Source of the DNA: Syntrophaceae bacterium
GTDB taxonomy: Bacteria > Desulfobacterota > Syntrophia > Syntrophales > PHBD01
NCBI GenBank assembly: GCA_013177825.1
Contig: JABLXX010000002.1
Location: 434,001-498,000 of the forward strand
DNA length: 64,000 nt
Direction of reading: 5' to 3'
Shown here: one piece after another, positions 1 through 9,241 of the stretch
Numbering within the stretch: position 1 is the stretch's first letter
Layout: each line of letters begins with the position of its first letter
Translations under genes and position numbers: made by a program
Notes under the pieces: generated by a model
Seen by the model: only the letters and a program-made list of their open reading frames with translations
Told to the model about the DNA's origin: nothing
The model's database searches: none

Positions 1-657
1 GCCGCCCAGGTCGTCATGGCTGACCTCCTCGCCGATGACGGCCTTGATGACGTCCGGACCGGTGATGTACATGTAGCTCGATTTCTTGACCATGAAGACC
101 CAGTCGGTGAGTGCCGGCGAATAGACGGCGCCGCCCGCCGTGGGGCCCATGATGGCCGTGATCTGGGGGATGTAGCCCGAAGCGATGGTGTTGCGGTAGA
201 AGATCCCGCCGTAGCCGTCCAGGGCGGGAACGCCTTCCTGGATCCGGGCGCCGCCGGAGTCGTTCAGGGCCACGAAAGGCTTCCGGGCGTCGACGGCCAT
301 GTCCATGACCTTCCAGATCTTCTTGGCGTGCATCTCCCCGAGGCTGCCGCCGGAGCTGGTGAAGTCCTGGGCGGCCACGAAAACAGTGCGGCCGTTCACC
401 TGGCCCACGCCGGTGACGACGCCGTCGGCGTTGATCTCCTTCTTGTCCAGGCCGAACAGGGTGGAGCGGTGCTTTACGAAGAGCTGAACCTCCTGGAAGG
501 TTCCCTTGTCGAAGAACCGGTCCAGCCTCTCCCGGGCCGTCAGTTTTCCCAACTCGTGCTGCTTTTTGACGAGCGCCTCGCCGCCCATGGTCAAGAGGGC
601 GCTCCGCCTGGCCTCAAAGGCCTCGATTTTCTGCTGCGTCAGACTCTTCTTTTCCAT
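1..657 (-). CDS. acyl-CoA carboxyltransferase (propionyl/methylmalonyl-CoA type), N-terminal part
   Basis: This is the beta-type carboxyltransferase subunit of a biotin-dependent acyl-CoA carboxylase, or the alpha subunit of a related decarboxylase. It moves CO2 between carboxybiotin and a short acyl-CoA. Only the first 219 residues lie in the window, because the 3' end runs off base 1. Seen in the sequence: a start ATG at 657-655 preceded by AGGAGA, an N-terminal LTARERLDRFFD segment typical of the family, then FVAAQDFTSSGGSLGE and the oxyanion-hole type motifs NDSGGARIQEG and MGPTAGGAVYSPA. The acyl substrate cannot be settled from this part. A biotin carboxylase (accC) lies about 58 kb away and could be the partner enzyme; that link is inference. 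Confidence 0.93.
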   Translation of the reverse strand, partial: MEKKSLTQQKIEAFEARRSALLTMGGEALVKKQHELGKLTARERLDRFFDKGTFQEVQLFVKHRSTLFGLDKKEINADGVVTGVGQVNGRTVFVAAQDFTSSGGSLGEMHAKKIWKVMDMAVDARKPFVALNDSGGARIQEGVPALDGYGGIFYRNTIASGYIPQITAIMGPTAGGAVYSPALTDWVFMVKKSSYMYITGPDVIKAVIGEEVSHDDLGG

Positions 658-737
658 TGCCTGCAGTCTCCTTCTCTCTCGTATTGGATCGGTGACAGAC
701 ACCAATGTCCGTTCAGAGGGCCCGGGCGACTTCCGCC

Positions 738-767
738 TTGACCTGGGAAGGGTTCGAGGTATATATA
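738..767 (+). promoter_or_regulatory. sigma70-type promoter of pgk
   Basis: TTGACC at 738-743 is followed by an alternating TATATATAT tract at 760-768, giving a -10 TATATA with 16 or 18 bp spacing. It would give a leader of about 115 nt before the pgk GTG. The leader contains a perfect 7-bp hairpin (arms 815-821 and 827-833). The match is good but was read by eye. Confidence 0.55.
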
Positions 768-886
768 TGTCCCGGTCAATCGGCGGGAGCGCGTCCAACT
801 AGCTGATTTTTAATGGAGAAATAGCGTTTCTCCGCGGAAGTCGGCTGTCTTTTATCACGTCTTTGTGAAATGGGCAAGGAGGAGCT

Positions 887-2086
887 GTGAAATTCATCGA
901 CACATTGGATCTCAAAGGGAAAAGGGTTCTCTTCCGGTTTGATTACAATGTACCCCTCGACGGGTCGGGCAACATCACCGACGACATCCGGATCCGGTCG
1001 ACCCTTCCCACCATCAATTACGCCCTCGACGAGGGCGCGAAGGTCGTTATCATGTCCCACCTGGGGCGTCCCAAGGGAAAGCATGACCCCAAGTACAGCC
1101 TGGCCCCGGTGGCCAAGCGCCTGTCCCGTCTCCTGGAAAAGCAGGTGAAGATGGCCGGCGACTGCATTGGCGATGACGTCCGGCAACTTGTTGCCGGCAT
1201 GAGTCCGGGCGACGTGGTTCTCCTGGAAAACCTCCGGTTTCACCCGGAGGAGGAAAAGAACGACGAGGCCTTCGCCCGCGAGCTGGCAACCCTTGGGGAC
1301 GTTTACATCGACGACGCCTTCGGGAACGCCCACCGGAGCCACGCCTCCAACGTGGCCATCACGCGTTTCGTCCCCGAATGCGCGGCCGGGTTCCTCATCA
1401 AGAAGGAGCTGAACTACTTCCAGAAGGTCATCGACAATCCGCCGCGGCCCTTTGTCTTCATCGTCGGCGGCTCCAAGGTCTCCGACAAGTTGGCGGCGCT
1501 CAGCAACCTCGCGACGAAGGTCGACAAGATGATCGTCGGCGGCGGGATGGCCTTCACGTTTCTGAAGGCCCTCGGATACAACGTCGGCCGCTCCATCGTG
1601 GAGGACGAACTCATCCCCAAGGCCGAGGAAATCCTGGCCATGGTCAAGGAGAGGGGCGTCAAGTTCTATCTGCCCATCGACGTTGTGATCGCCGAGGAGA
1701 AAAGCGCCGAGGCGGAGACGAAGATCGTCCCGGTGCAGGAGATGAACTCCCACTGGCTGGGCCTCGACATCGGGCCGGCGACGATCACCCTCTTTGCGGA
1801 GGCCCTGGCCAATGCCAAGACGATCGTCTGGAACGGCCCCATGGGGGTTTTCGAGATCGACGCCTTCGGGCGCGGAACCGCCGCGCTGGCCCACAGCGTG
1901 GCCAATTCCTACGCCCTGACGATCGTCGGCGGCGGCGACACCGACGTGGCCATCCACAAAACCGGAGAGAGCGACAAGATTACCTATATTTCGACCGGAG
2001 GCGGCGCCTCCCTGGAGCTCCTGGAAGGGAAAGTCCTGCCGGGGATCGCAGCCCTGGAAGAATGCGGCGCGGCGACCCGTCCCTAG
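887..2086 (+). CDS. pgk: phosphoglycerate kinase
   Basis: This cytosolic glycolytic enzyme transfers phosphate between 1,3-bisphosphoglycerate and ADP. Its 399 residues are the normal full bacterial length. The N-terminal substrate site is clear: [13 protein letters not shown], the conserved SHLGRPKG and [12 protein letters not shown]. The C-terminal nucleotide site has WNGPMGVFE and a glycine-rich GGGDTDVA in place of the usual GGGDSAAA. Translation starts at a GTG placed just after AAGGAGGAG; no in-frame ATG gives a better N-terminus. An intrinsic terminator follows the stop, so pgk appears to be transcribed alone. A typical pgk neighbour such as gap or tpiA is not adjacent. Confidence 0.98.
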   Translation: MKFIDTLDLKGKRVLFRFDYNVPLDGSGNITDDIRIRSTLPTINYALDEGAKVVIMSHLGRPKGKHDPKYSLAPVAKRLSRLLEKQVKMAGDCIGDDVRQLVAGMSPGDVVLLENLRFHPEEEKNDEAFARELATLGDVYIDDAFGNAHRSHASNVAITRFVPECAAGFLIKKELNYFQKVIDNPPRPFVFIVGGSKVSDKLAALSNLATKVDKMIVGGGMAFTFLKALGYNVGRSIVEDELIPKAEEILAMVKERGVKFYLPIDVVIAEEKSAEAETKIVPVQEMNSHWLGLDIGPATITLFAEALANAKTIVWNGPMGVFEIDAFGRGTAALAHSVANSYALTIVGGGDTDVAIHKTGESDKITYISTGGGASLELLEGKVLPGIAALEECGAATRP

Positions 2087-2117
2087 CCACGGAGAGGGCC
2101 TTCGGCACCGAACGGAC

Positions 2118-2151
2118 AAAGGGAAGGACAAGGACGCCTTCCCTTTTTTTT
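2118..2151 (+). terminator. intrinsic terminator after pgk
   Basis: A perfect 10-bp stem (AAAGGGAAGG at 2118-2127, CCTTCCCTTT at 2137-2146) with a 9-nt loop runs into eight T residues (2144-2151). It ends only four bases before the truA ATG, so the terminator occupies the place where a truA ribosome-binding site would be. Confidence 0.85.
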
Positions 2152-2155
2152 GCCT

Positions 2156-2896
2156 ATGCGAAACATCCGGATGATCCTCGAATACGACGGAGCGGCCTAT
2201 GCCGGCTGGCAGCGTCAGAAGAACGGCCTGTCGATCCAGCAGGTCCTGGAGGAGAAGATCGCCGTCATGACCGGAGAGGCCGTGAAGGTGATCGGCTCCG
2301 GGCGGACCGACGCGGGGGTCCACGCCCTGGCCCAGGTGGCCCATTTCCGGACGGCCTCGGCGGTCCCGGTTCGGAATTTCCTCCTGGGCCTCAACAGCCT
2401 CTTGCCCCGGGACATCGCGGTGATCCGGCTCGACGAAGCGCCGGAGGATTTCCACGCCCGCCACAGCGCCACCGGCAAGATCTACCTTTACCGGATTCTC
2501 AACCGGCCCGTTCGCTCGGCCCTTCACCGGCACTTTGCCTGGGAGATCTTCCGGCCCCTCCTGATCGCACCGATGCAGGAAGCGGCCGGGTATCTGGCCG
2601 GCACCCACGACTTCACGTCCTTCAGCACGATCCACTCCGACGCCCCCCACCGGGTCCGGACGATCCGGGAGATTTCCGTCGTCCGGAACGAGGAGGGCTT
2701 TATCGACATCACCGTGGAAGCCGAAGGTTTTTTGCGCTACATGGTCCGGATCATCACCGGAACCCTTGTGGAGGTCGGCAAGGGCCGGAGACAACCCGGC
2801 GACATCCCGGCCGTCCTGGCGGCGAAGGACCGGGCCGCCGCCGGCATCACCGCCCCCGCCCGGGGACTTTTTCTCAAGGAGGTCCGGTACGCATGA
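2156..2896 (+). CDS. truA: tRNA pseudouridine(38-40) synthase
   Basis: TruA converts U38-U40 of the tRNA anticodon stem to pseudouridine. The 246 residues contain the catalytic aspartate in GSGRTDAGVHA, the N-terminal ILEYDGAAYAGWQRQ and the C-terminal FLRYMVRIITGTLVEVG, all diagnostic. I place the start at ATG 2156. An upstream TTG at 2150 and an internal ATG at 2171 are possible alternatives, because no Shine-Dalgarno sequence is visible: the pgk terminator fills that space. The last codon overlaps the next gene (ATGA at 2893-2896), so truA and rfbD are translationally coupled. Confidence 0.96.
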   Translation: MRNIRMILEYDGAAYAGWQRQKNGLSIQQVLEEKIAVMTGEAVKVIGSGRTDAGVHALAQVAHFRTASAVPVRNFLLGLNSLLPRDIAVIRLDEAPEDFHARHSATGKIYLYRILNRPVRSALHRHFAWEIFRPLLIAPMQEAAGYLAGTHDFTSFSTIHSDAPHRVRTIREISVVRNEEGFIDITVEAEGFLRYMVRIITGTLVEVGKGRRQPGDIPAVLAAKDRAAAGITAPARGLFLKEVRYA

Positions 2897-3768
2897 ATAT
2901 TCTGGTCGTCGGCCACAAGGGAATGCTTGGGGGTGACCTCCTGGTCCGCCTTGCAATGGCGGGCCATGAAGTGACCGGCATGGACATCGACGAACTGGAC
3001 ATCACGTCCCGGGAGGCCTGCCGGGATGCTGTCGCGGAAACCGGCCCGGACGCCGTGGTCAATGCAGCCGCCTACACGAATGTCGACGGCTGCGAATCCG
3101 ACCGGGACGGCTGCTTCTCCGTCAACGCCCGGGGGGTCGAGAACCTTGCCCTGGCATGCAGGGAGAGGGGTGTCCGGATCGTCCATTTCAGCACGGACTA
3201 CATCTTCGACGGCCGGAAAGGCACACCCTACGCGGAGGATGACCCCGGCGCCCCCCTGAACGTCTACGGGGAATCCAAGCTCGAAGGGGAGCGCCTGCTC
3301 CTGGAGGCGACGGAGAACGTTCTCCTGGTCCGGACGTCCTGGCTTTACGGGAAGGGGGGGAAGAACTTCGTCCGCACGATCCTGGAGAAGGCCGCCATTA
3401 CGGACCGCCTGGAGGTGGTGGACGATCAGATCGGCTGCCCGACCTATTCATGGGACCTGGCCGGGGCGGTCAACCTTCTCCTGGAAGGGGGGCACCGTGG
3501 CATCTTCCACGTGACGAACCGGGGTTCCGTAAGCTGGTACTCCTTCGCCTGCAAAATCATGGAGATGGCCGGGAAGACGGGTGTAACGGTGTCGCCTGTG
3601 CCGACGGAGCGTTTTCCCCGGCCGGCGGTCCGTCCCCGGTACAGCGTCCTCTCCGGCAGGAAATTTCTCGAGGCGACGGGCAAGACCCTCCGTTTCTGGC
3701 AACTGGCCCTTGTGGAATATTTATCCCATGCCGGCTTTCCGGCGGATCCCGGGGTGTCGAGGCATTAA
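2893..3768 (+). CDS. rfbD: dTDP-4-dehydrorhamnose reductase
   Basis: RfbD (RmlD) carries out the last step of dTDP-L-rhamnose synthesis, the NAD(P)H reduction of dTDP-4-dehydrorhamnose, and so supplies rhamnose for surface polysaccharide. The 291-residue protein is an extended SDR. It has the N-terminal Rossmann motif VVGHKGMLGGDL, NAAAYTNVDGCE, STDYIFDG and the catalytic YGESKLEGE (Tyr-x3-Lys). It starts in the ATGA overlap with truA. The other rml genes are not in this window, which is unusual as they commonly cluster. Confidence 0.94.
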   Translation: MNILVVGHKGMLGGDLLVRLAMAGHEVTGMDIDELDITSREACRDAVAETGPDAVVNAAAYTNVDGCESDRDGCFSVNARGVENLALACRERGVRIVHFSTDYIFDGRKGTPYAEDDPGAPLNVYGESKLEGERLLLEATENVLLVRTSWLYGKGGKNFVRTILEKAAITDRLEVVDDQIGCPTYSWDLAGAVNLLLEGGHRGIFHVTNRGSVSWYSFACKIMEMAGKTGVTVSPVPTERFPRPAVRPRYSVLSGRKFLEATGKTLRFWQLALVEYLSHAGFPADPGVSRH

Positions 3769-3773
3769 AAGCG

Positions 3774-3806
3774 CCGGGGGCGGATTTCCAGTCCGCGCCC
3801 CGTTTT
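3774..3806 (+). repeat. REP-like palindrome, possible terminator after rfbD
   Basis: An imperfect hairpin (GGGGGCGGA, loop, TCCGCGCCCC at 3776-3801) is followed by GTTTTC and could end rfbD transcription. Its sequence closely resembles the palindrome at 63121-63145: both have GGGG, CGGATTTC and TCCG followed by CCCC, so they are probably two copies of one dispersed intergenic repeat. A second related block, ACTCAACTCTGCCCCC, follows at about 3825-3840. Confidence 0.5.
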
Positions 3807-3889
3807 CATTCCCCCGGGACAAAACTCAACTCTGCCCCCTTTTCATGAGGAAGTTCGCTGCCCACGCCTGTCACTGCGGGACATTCGCC

Positions 3890-3918
3890 TTGACACTGCA
3901 GGGGGACCTGCGTATATT
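3890..3918 (+). promoter_or_regulatory. strong sigma70-type promoter of the envelope cluster
   Basis: A consensus TTGACA (3890-3895) is separated by exactly 17 bp from TATATT (3913-3918). It lies 72 bp before the proposed ATG of the first envelope-cluster gene. This is among the best promoter matches in the window. Confidence 0.75.
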
Positions 3919-3989
3919 GGCGACCTTGCTGGTCAATCCATCCCAATCGTGAGGCCATGGCTCTTTTCCCGAAGCACGGAACGCATTCC

Positions 3990-5111
3990 ATGAACTGGAA
4001 GATCTGGACGATCCTGACCGCCGTCCTCCTCGTGATCCTCCCCGCCTCTCCGGGCTTTCCGCAAAACAGGATCCGCGCCGAAGGATCGGCAACCATTCAC
4101 AAAAATTTCAAGGACATCGCCCGGGACCGGGCTGTCGAAAACGCGCAGCGGAACGCCGTGGAACAGGCCGTCGGCGTGATGATCAGCTCCCGGACGGAGG
4201 TCGAGAATTACACCGTCAAGCTGGACCAGATCCTGGCCGAGGCGGACGGCTTCATCAATGCCTATTCCATCGTTTCGGAGAAGCAGGACGGGAAGACCTA
4301 CACGGTGGTCATCGACGCCGACGTCGGCACCGGCCGCCTGCAGGAGCGGATGAAGGCGATCCGGCTCATCGTGTCCCGCAAGGCGAAGCCCCGCCTGATG
4401 ATCCGCTTCAGCGGCGGGGAGGCGAAGGATGCCCTGGCCGAGTCCGTCATGTCCCGGTATTTCATGGAGCAGGGATTTCATGTCGTGGATGCCGAGACAG
4501 TGAAAAAAAATAGCGATGTCGACGAAATGGACAAGGCCGAGGGGGACCGGCGCAAACTCTCCCGAATGGCCCGCGGAATCGGGGCGGAAGTCCTGGTGGC
4601 CGGCCGGGTGGAGACGGCCACCAGCGCATTCACCATCAGCAACATCGAGATGCATTCCAACAAGGTGACCGTCTCGGCCAAGGTCATCAACGGCGACACG
4701 GGAGAAGTCATTGCCGCCGACTCCGCCGCCGCCTCAAAGCCCGGTGTGAAAGGCGACTGGAAGGAGATCACCGAGGATGCCACGGGCAGGCTGTCCCGGG
4801 CCCTCTTCGACGGGATCCTGAGCCGGTGGACCGCCGACCTCGTGAAGGCCTCCACGTTCAAGCTCGTCATATCGGGCCTCGATTCCTACGATGATCTGGT
4901 CTCTTTCAAGGAGCTGATGTCTCATGAAGTCAAAGGGTATCGGGAGGCTCATCAACGTTCCTTCAGCAGGGGGCAGGTTGACCTGGACGTCGAGGTGAGG
5001 GGCACCATCCGGGGATTTGCCGACGATCTTGCCGCCCTGTCCTTCAAATCCCGCAAGGTCAAGATTGTCGAAATTACACAGAACCGGATTCGGGCGAGGC
5101 TCGTCCACTGA
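3990..5111 (+). CDS. secreted LPP20/FlgT-like protein, first gene of the envelope cluster
   Basis: This is an exported protein of 373 residues with an N-terminal signal peptide (NWKIWTILTAVLLVILPASP, cleaved near GFPQN). Residues about 30-120 (EGSATIHKNFKDIARDRAVE through VVIDADV) resemble the LPP20/FlgT N-terminal fold found in outer-membrane-associated proteins. The middle region around IGAEVLVAGRVET looks like the nucleotide-independent CsgG/TolB-N type alpha-beta domain, and the C-terminal stretch (FKLVISGLDSYDDL) is a further small domain. An ATG 33 bases upstream (3957) is in frame, but its GAGG is only two bases away and it would put charged residues before the signal peptide. ATG 3990 is therefore preferred. 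The function is unknown; the context is cell-envelope assembly. Confidence 0.8.
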   Translation: MNWKIWTILTAVLLVILPASPGFPQNRIRAEGSATIHKNFKDIARDRAVENAQRNAVEQAVGVMISSRTEVENYTVKLDQILAEADGFINAYSIVSEKQDGKTYTVVIDADVGTGRLQERMKAIRLIVSRKAKPRLMIRFSGGEAKDALAESVMSRYFMEQGFHVVDAETVKKNSDVDEMDKAEGDRRKLSRMARGIGAEVLVAGRVETATSAFTISNIEMHSNKVTVSAKVINGDTGEVIAADSAAASKPGVKGDWKEITEDATGRLSRALFDGILSRWTADLVKASTFKLVISGLDSYDDLVSFKELMSHEVKGYREAHQRSFSRGQVDLDVEVRGTIRGFADDLAALSFKSRKVKIVEITQNRIRARLVH

Positions 5112-5185
5112 TCCTGCCCTCAGGTCGTTACGGGGGAAGTGCCCGGGTACTTCCCGGCCGATGAATCAACGCGAAGGAGGTTGCC

Positions 5186-7168
5186 ATGCACCGGACTCAC
5201 TGGAAGGAATTCCTGCTCCTGACCGCCCTGCTCCTGCTGGCCGGATGCGCCATGAGCGAGAACTACAAGATGGGCCAGGATCTGATGGGCCAGAACCGTC
5301 CGGAGGAGGCGATCGCCTATTTCGAGGCCGCTGTACTGGAGAGCCGCGACAACACCGAGTATCAGGCCGCCCTTCAGCAGGCGCGGCAGAAGGGCGCCGC
5401 GGGCCGTCTGGAGCGGGTCCGGAAGGCATACGAAGCCCTGAAGGAGCCCGACGCCACGGTCCTCGACCGGGTTTTGAAGGATGCCGATTCCTTGGCCGCA
5501 ATGGATCCCTCCAGCCGCGAGATCAAGGCGTTTCGGGATTCCGTGAAGAATCGGCTCGATGCCCTCCTGGGCCAGGCAAAGAACCTCTATGCCCAGGCGG
5601 ACCTGGACATTCAGAAAGAAGACTGGAACGCGGCCCGCACAAAGCTCCTCCAGGTCAACCGGATTTTCCCGAACTACGAGGAGACCGCAACCAGACTGGC
5701 GCGGGTAAACCAGGAGGGGGCAAGGCAGCTTTACCAGCAGGGGGTTTCCCTCAGCAAGCAGGAGGACTGGAAGACGGCCGCCCAGGCCTTCCAGGCCGCC
5801 ATGGAGATGAACCCCAACTTCCTCGACGTGGCCGCCCTGTACAAAATCGCCGTGGCCAACGACAATGCGGCCTACTTCCTGGGGGAAGGGGAGAAGGCCG
5901 AGAAGGCAAAGCAATGGGACCGGGCGATCTTCTGCTACCAGCGGGCCCGGGAATACGAGCCGAGCAACCAGGATCTCGCCAAGAAGCTGGAAAACCTGAG
6001 AGTGAAAACCGGCCAGATCTTCTTCGAGGAAGCGGAGAAACTGGTGAGCCAGGGAAGATTGAACCCGGCCGTCCGGAAGATCGAATCCGTGAAGCGCTAC
6101 CTGCCGTCCATGCAGGAGGAACCGGTCTTCCGGGACCTGCTGGCCAGGGCGACGTCCCGGCTCATTGAACGGGGCAACCGGTTCAACGAACGGGAGCTGT
6201 GGGGAAACGCCCTGATGTGGTACCAGAAGGCCGAATCCCTGAGTCCGAATCACCCGGAACTCTTCCAGAAAATTCAGGACGCCCGGGAGCGGATCGGCAA
6301 GCGGATCCGCAAGTCCATCGCCGTCTTCGATTTTTCAAGCCCCAGCAACGACAAGGACGCCGGCAAGATGGCGGCGGACAAGCTCGTGGCGTACCTCTAC
6401 CAGAAGGCCAGCAGCGATCTCCGGATCATTGAGCGGGAAAACCTCCAGAACATCCTTCGGGAGATGCAACTCGGCCAGACCGGCCTCGTGGACGTGAAAT
6501 CCGCCCAGGCCATCAAGATGCGCGGCATCGACACCTTTATCATGGGGAACGTCCTGAAGGTCATGGCCACCAAGGCGGATACGGCCAGCAACAACCAGGT
6601 GCGGGTCCTGCTGGACGAGGAGGACGTCCCCAACCCGGAGTGGCAGACCTGGCTGATCATGCATCCCAGGCCCACGAGCGAGGAAATGAAGACGGCTCCG
6701 CCGAAGACGATGAAGAAGCGCAATTACCAGTTCGTCACGTACAAGCAGGGCAACGCACGGATCGTGGCCCTCTTCGACGTATCCTACAAGCTGGTGGACA
6801 CGACCACCGGAGAAAACATCTTCACGAACACCATCGAGGGGCGCCTGATCAAGGAAGACAAATACCAGGACGGCGTTCCCATGGCGAACATCCCCCAGGA
6901 TCCGCTGCAGCTTCCCACGGAAGCGGAGGTCCTGTCCGAGCTGACGAACGGAAAAATCTCGGAGATGGGCCAGAGCGTCCTGAGGCATTTCCAGAGCCTC
7001 GAAGTGGAATACTTCAATGCGGGGGAGCAGCTTCGCAAACGGCGCAAGTTTGAGGAGGCGGTGGAGAAATACGTGGACGCTCTTTACGACATCAAGCTGA
7101 AGGGAATCTCCACGGCGGTGGCCCAGAAATCCCAGGAGATGATCGACGGCCTTCTCCAGGAACAGTAA
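5186..7168 (+). CDS. TPR-CsgG lipoprotein
   Basis: This is a 660-residue lipoprotein. A signal peptide ends in the lipobox LLAGC (Cys22). Residues 25-310 are TPR-like helical repeats (for example NRPEEAIAYFEAAVLE and KQWDRAIFCYQRAREYEP). A CsgG-type domain follows (about 375-570), seen as KSIAVFDFSSPSNDKDAGK, RIIERENLQNILREMQ and GIDTFIMGNV. A final TPR-like helix pair ends the protein. CsgG family proteins form outer-membrane export channels for curli, but many relatives are periplasmic, and pore formation here is not shown. The start has AAGGAGG eight bases ahead. The gene follows the LPP20/FlgT-like gene by 74 bp and precedes a second CsgG-like gene by 13 bp, so the three are probably one operon. 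Confidence 0.88.
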   Translation: MHRTHWKEFLLLTALLLLAGCAMSENYKMGQDLMGQNRPEEAIAYFEAAVLESRDNTEYQAALQQARQKGAAGRLERVRKAYEALKEPDATVLDRVLKDADSLAAMDPSSREIKAFRDSVKNRLDALLGQAKNLYAQADLDIQKEDWNAARTKLLQVNRIFPNYEETATRLARVNQEGARQLYQQGVSLSKQEDWKTAAQAFQAAMEMNPNFLDVAALYKIAVANDNAAYFLGEGEKAEKAKQWDRAIFCYQRAREYEPSNQDLAKKLENLRVKTGQIFFEEAEKLVSQGRLNPAVRKIESVKRYLPSMQEEPVFRDLLARATSRLIERGNRFNERELWGNALMWYQKAESLSPNHPELFQKIQDARERIGKRIRKSIAVFDFSSPSNDKDAGKMAADKLVAYLYQKASSDLRIIERENLQNILREMQLGQTGLVDVKSAQAIKMRGIDTFIMGNVLKVMATKADTASNNQVRVLLDEEDVPNPEWQTWLIMHPRPTSEEMKTAPPKTMKKRNYQFVTYKQGNARIVALFDVSYKLVDTTTGENIFTNTIEGRLIKEDKYQDGVPMANIPQDPLQLPTEAEVLSELTNGKISEMGQSVLRHFQSLEVEYFNAGEQLRKRRKFEEAVEKYVDALYDIKLKGISTAVAQKSQEMIDGLLQEQ

Positions 7169-7181
7169 CAAGGCGGGACCC

Positions 7182-9209
7182 ATGGCCGGATTGGAACGTG
7201 ACAAGGGCCCGTCGGGATCCCCGGGCCGATTTCGGATTCGCGGGATACCCCGTCTGCTCCTGGCGACGCTCGTTATCGCCCTGCTGGCCGTCCCTTCGTC
7301 GAGCCGGTCGGCGGTTCCCGTCAAGACCGCCGTCTTCAATTTCAGCGCCCGCAACCTGGAGGCCTCCGGCTATGGAACGACGGTCACCAACACACTCCTT
7401 GTCCATCTCAAGAACCGGGGAGAATTTTCCGTTCTCGACAGGAAGGAACTGGAGAGCTTTCTTGCGATGAACGATCTCCGGCAGGACGAGCACCTGGACA
7501 ACGTGGCCCTCATCGGGAACCGCCTCGGTCTGAACATCATCGTGACGGGGAGCGTGGAGCGAAACGGGACGATCCTGACGATCCGCTGCAACGTGGTACA
7601 GGTCGAACAGAAAAAGCCCATTCTGGACGTCCGGCTGACCGCCTTCGGAGACGAGGGGCTTGCCCGGGAACTGAACAGCCTGGGTGACATGATCGCCGGC
7701 GCCGTGACGGACCTGGGGCGGGAGCGGGAAGATGCCTTCTCCCTCCGGGCGCCCGTCAACATCCGGAAGAAGTCGGGGAACATGAAGATCCAGCTGTCCT
7801 GGGAGAACCCGCCCGGAGCGGCGGCCATCGCCGGCTGGGAAGTGTTCCGGGGCACCTCCCCGGAAGGACCCTTCGCGCGGATCGCCCAGGTCAACCGCTC
7901 CGAGTTCTGGGACCAGGCGGTGGAACGGAACCGGACGTATCATTACAAGGTCCGCTCCTTCAGCAGCCGGGGCGGATACAGTGAGTTTTCCGCCGTCGTC
8001 GCCGCCGAGTCGGCTCCCACACCGAACCCGCCGGTCATCCTGAGGGCCGACTCACGGGTCCGGAGTGTTCAGCTGGTTCTGCTGCCCAGCCCGGCGCGCG
8101 GCGACGATCCGTTTCGGTTCAAGGGATACAGGCTGTATCGTGCCGGGGAGGAAGGCCCGTTCCGCGAGCTGAAAAACATCCCCGTTCCGGACGCGAGGCC
8201 GGGCATGGACGCCGTGGAGGCGGGCAAAGTGATCGCCGTCGATTCGGCGATCCGGGACGGAGAGCGGTATTATTACCGGGCGACGGCGTACAACGAAAAG
8301 GAACTGGAGAGCGATTATTCCCGCGCCCTCATCGGCTCCGCTCTGCCTCGTGTACAGGATGTCCGGGCGGAGGGGGAGAGGATCCGGGAGATTCCCCTGT
8401 CCTGGAGGGCCGTCCCGTCGCCGTTCATTCGCGGATACCACGTCTACCGGAGCGAGAGCCCCGGCGGAAATTTCGCCGTGATTCTGAGCATCCCAACCAC
8501 CGAGGCCGGAACGGACAGTCGTGTCTCGGTGGTCGATGCGAAAGGGCTGGGAGACAGGAAAACCTATTATTACCGGGTAACGGCCTATGAGGAAGGCGGA
8601 GCCGAAACGACGCCCTCGGAAACCGCGTCGGCGGTCACCCGGGGCAGGCCTCCGACACCCAGGGATTTCAGGGCGGAAGTGGGCCGGGTGAAGCGCATCC
8701 CCCTCGCGTGGCAACCGAGTGCCCTGGATGATGTGCTGGGATACCGCATTTACCGGTCGGTCCGGAAGGAGGGTCCGTTCGAGTCCCTCCGCGTGATATC
8801 GGGCCGACAGTCCGACGGTTACGTTGACGACGGCGGCGCCCTCGGAGACGGGACTGCGTATTTTTACCGGATCACTGCATACAATCGGGTGGACGCCGAG
8901 AGCGAGCCGTCGGAGGTTGTAACGGCGGCGACGAAGGCAAGGCCGAAGCCTCCCGCCGGGTTCCGGGGCGAAACGGAGGGCGGCAAGGCCGTTCTCCGCT
9001 GGCAGGCCAATGCGGAGCCCGATATCGCACGGTACGACATCTTCGAACGGAGTTATTTCGGCCTGGAGAAGATTGCAGCCGCAACCGGTACGTTCCATTC
9101 GCTGGGGGACATGACCAAGGGAAAAAGCAGGGTTTTCTGCCTCCGGGCGGTGGACCGGAGCGGCCTGGAAAGCGAAGCAAGCCCGGAGATCACCGTCACA
9201 GCGCCATAA
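7182..9209 (+). CDS. CsgG-like domain protein with five fibronectin type III repeats
   Basis: This 675-residue exported protein has a hydrophobic signal segment (residues about 25-45, LLLATLVIALLAVPSSS). A CsgG/TolB-N-like domain follows (about 46-180), with VKTAVFNFSARNLE, EFSVLDRKELESFL and NIIVTGSVERNG. The remainder is five consecutive FN3 modules (about 190-275, 285-385, 390-485, 490-585, 588-672). Each carries the recurring GYxVYRSxxxxGPF strand and a YYYRVTAY-type strand. The FN3 array suggests a binding scaffold in the periplasm or at the surface. The start ATG has only a weak purine-rich SD (GGCGGGA), as expected for a gene translated from an operon. No enzyme signature is visible. 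Confidence 0.85.
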   Translation: MAGLERDKGPSGSPGRFRIRGIPRLLLATLVIALLAVPSSSRSAVPVKTAVFNFSARNLEASGYGTTVTNTLLVHLKNRGEFSVLDRKELESFLAMNDLRQDEHLDNVALIGNRLGLNIIVTGSVERNGTILTIRCNVVQVEQKKPILDVRLTAFGDEGLARELNSLGDMIAGAVTDLGREREDAFSLRAPVNIRKKSGNMKIQLSWENPPGAAAIAGWEVFRGTSPEGPFARIAQVNRSEFWDQAVERNRTYHYKVRSFSSRGGYSEFSAVVAAESAPTPNPPVILRADSRVRSVQLVLLPSPARGDDPFRFKGYRLYRAGEEGPFRELKNIPVPDARPGMDAVEAGKVIAVDSAIRDGERYYYRATAYNEKELESDYSRALIGSALPRVQDVRAEGERIREIPLSWRAVPSPFIRGYHVYRSESPGGNFAVILSIPTTEAGTDSRVSVVDAKGLGDRKTYYYRVTAYEEGGAETTPSETASAVTRGRPPTPRDFRAEVGRVKRIPLAWQPSALDDVLGYRIYRSVRKEGPFESLRVISGRQSDGYVDDGGALGDGTAYFYRITAYNRVDAESEPSEVVTAATKARPKPPAGFRGETEGGKAVLRWQANAEPDIARYDIFERSYFGLEKIAAATGTFHSLGDMTKGKSRVFCLRAVDRSGLESEASPEITVTAP

Positions 9210-9241
9210 CGGGGTGGATCCGGTTCCCGGATCAGGAGGAA

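Noticed and set aside
684-707. GGTGACAGACACC and flanking ATTGG/CCAAT as a regulatory palindrome
   Set aside because: The symmetry needs a bulge; it may be a degenerate dispersed repeat, but with one copy seen I cannot support it.
1378-2892. Upstream extension of the rfbD frame by about 500 codons
   Set aside because: The extension overlaps pgk and truA out of frame and is Arg/Gly-rich; RfbD starts naturally at 2893.
776-2956. Open frame of 726 codons on the minus strand opposite pgk and truA
   Set aside because: High GC gives long antisense frames. The translation is rich in Gly, Arg, Asp and His without any motif, while the opposite strand encodes clear Pgk and TruA.
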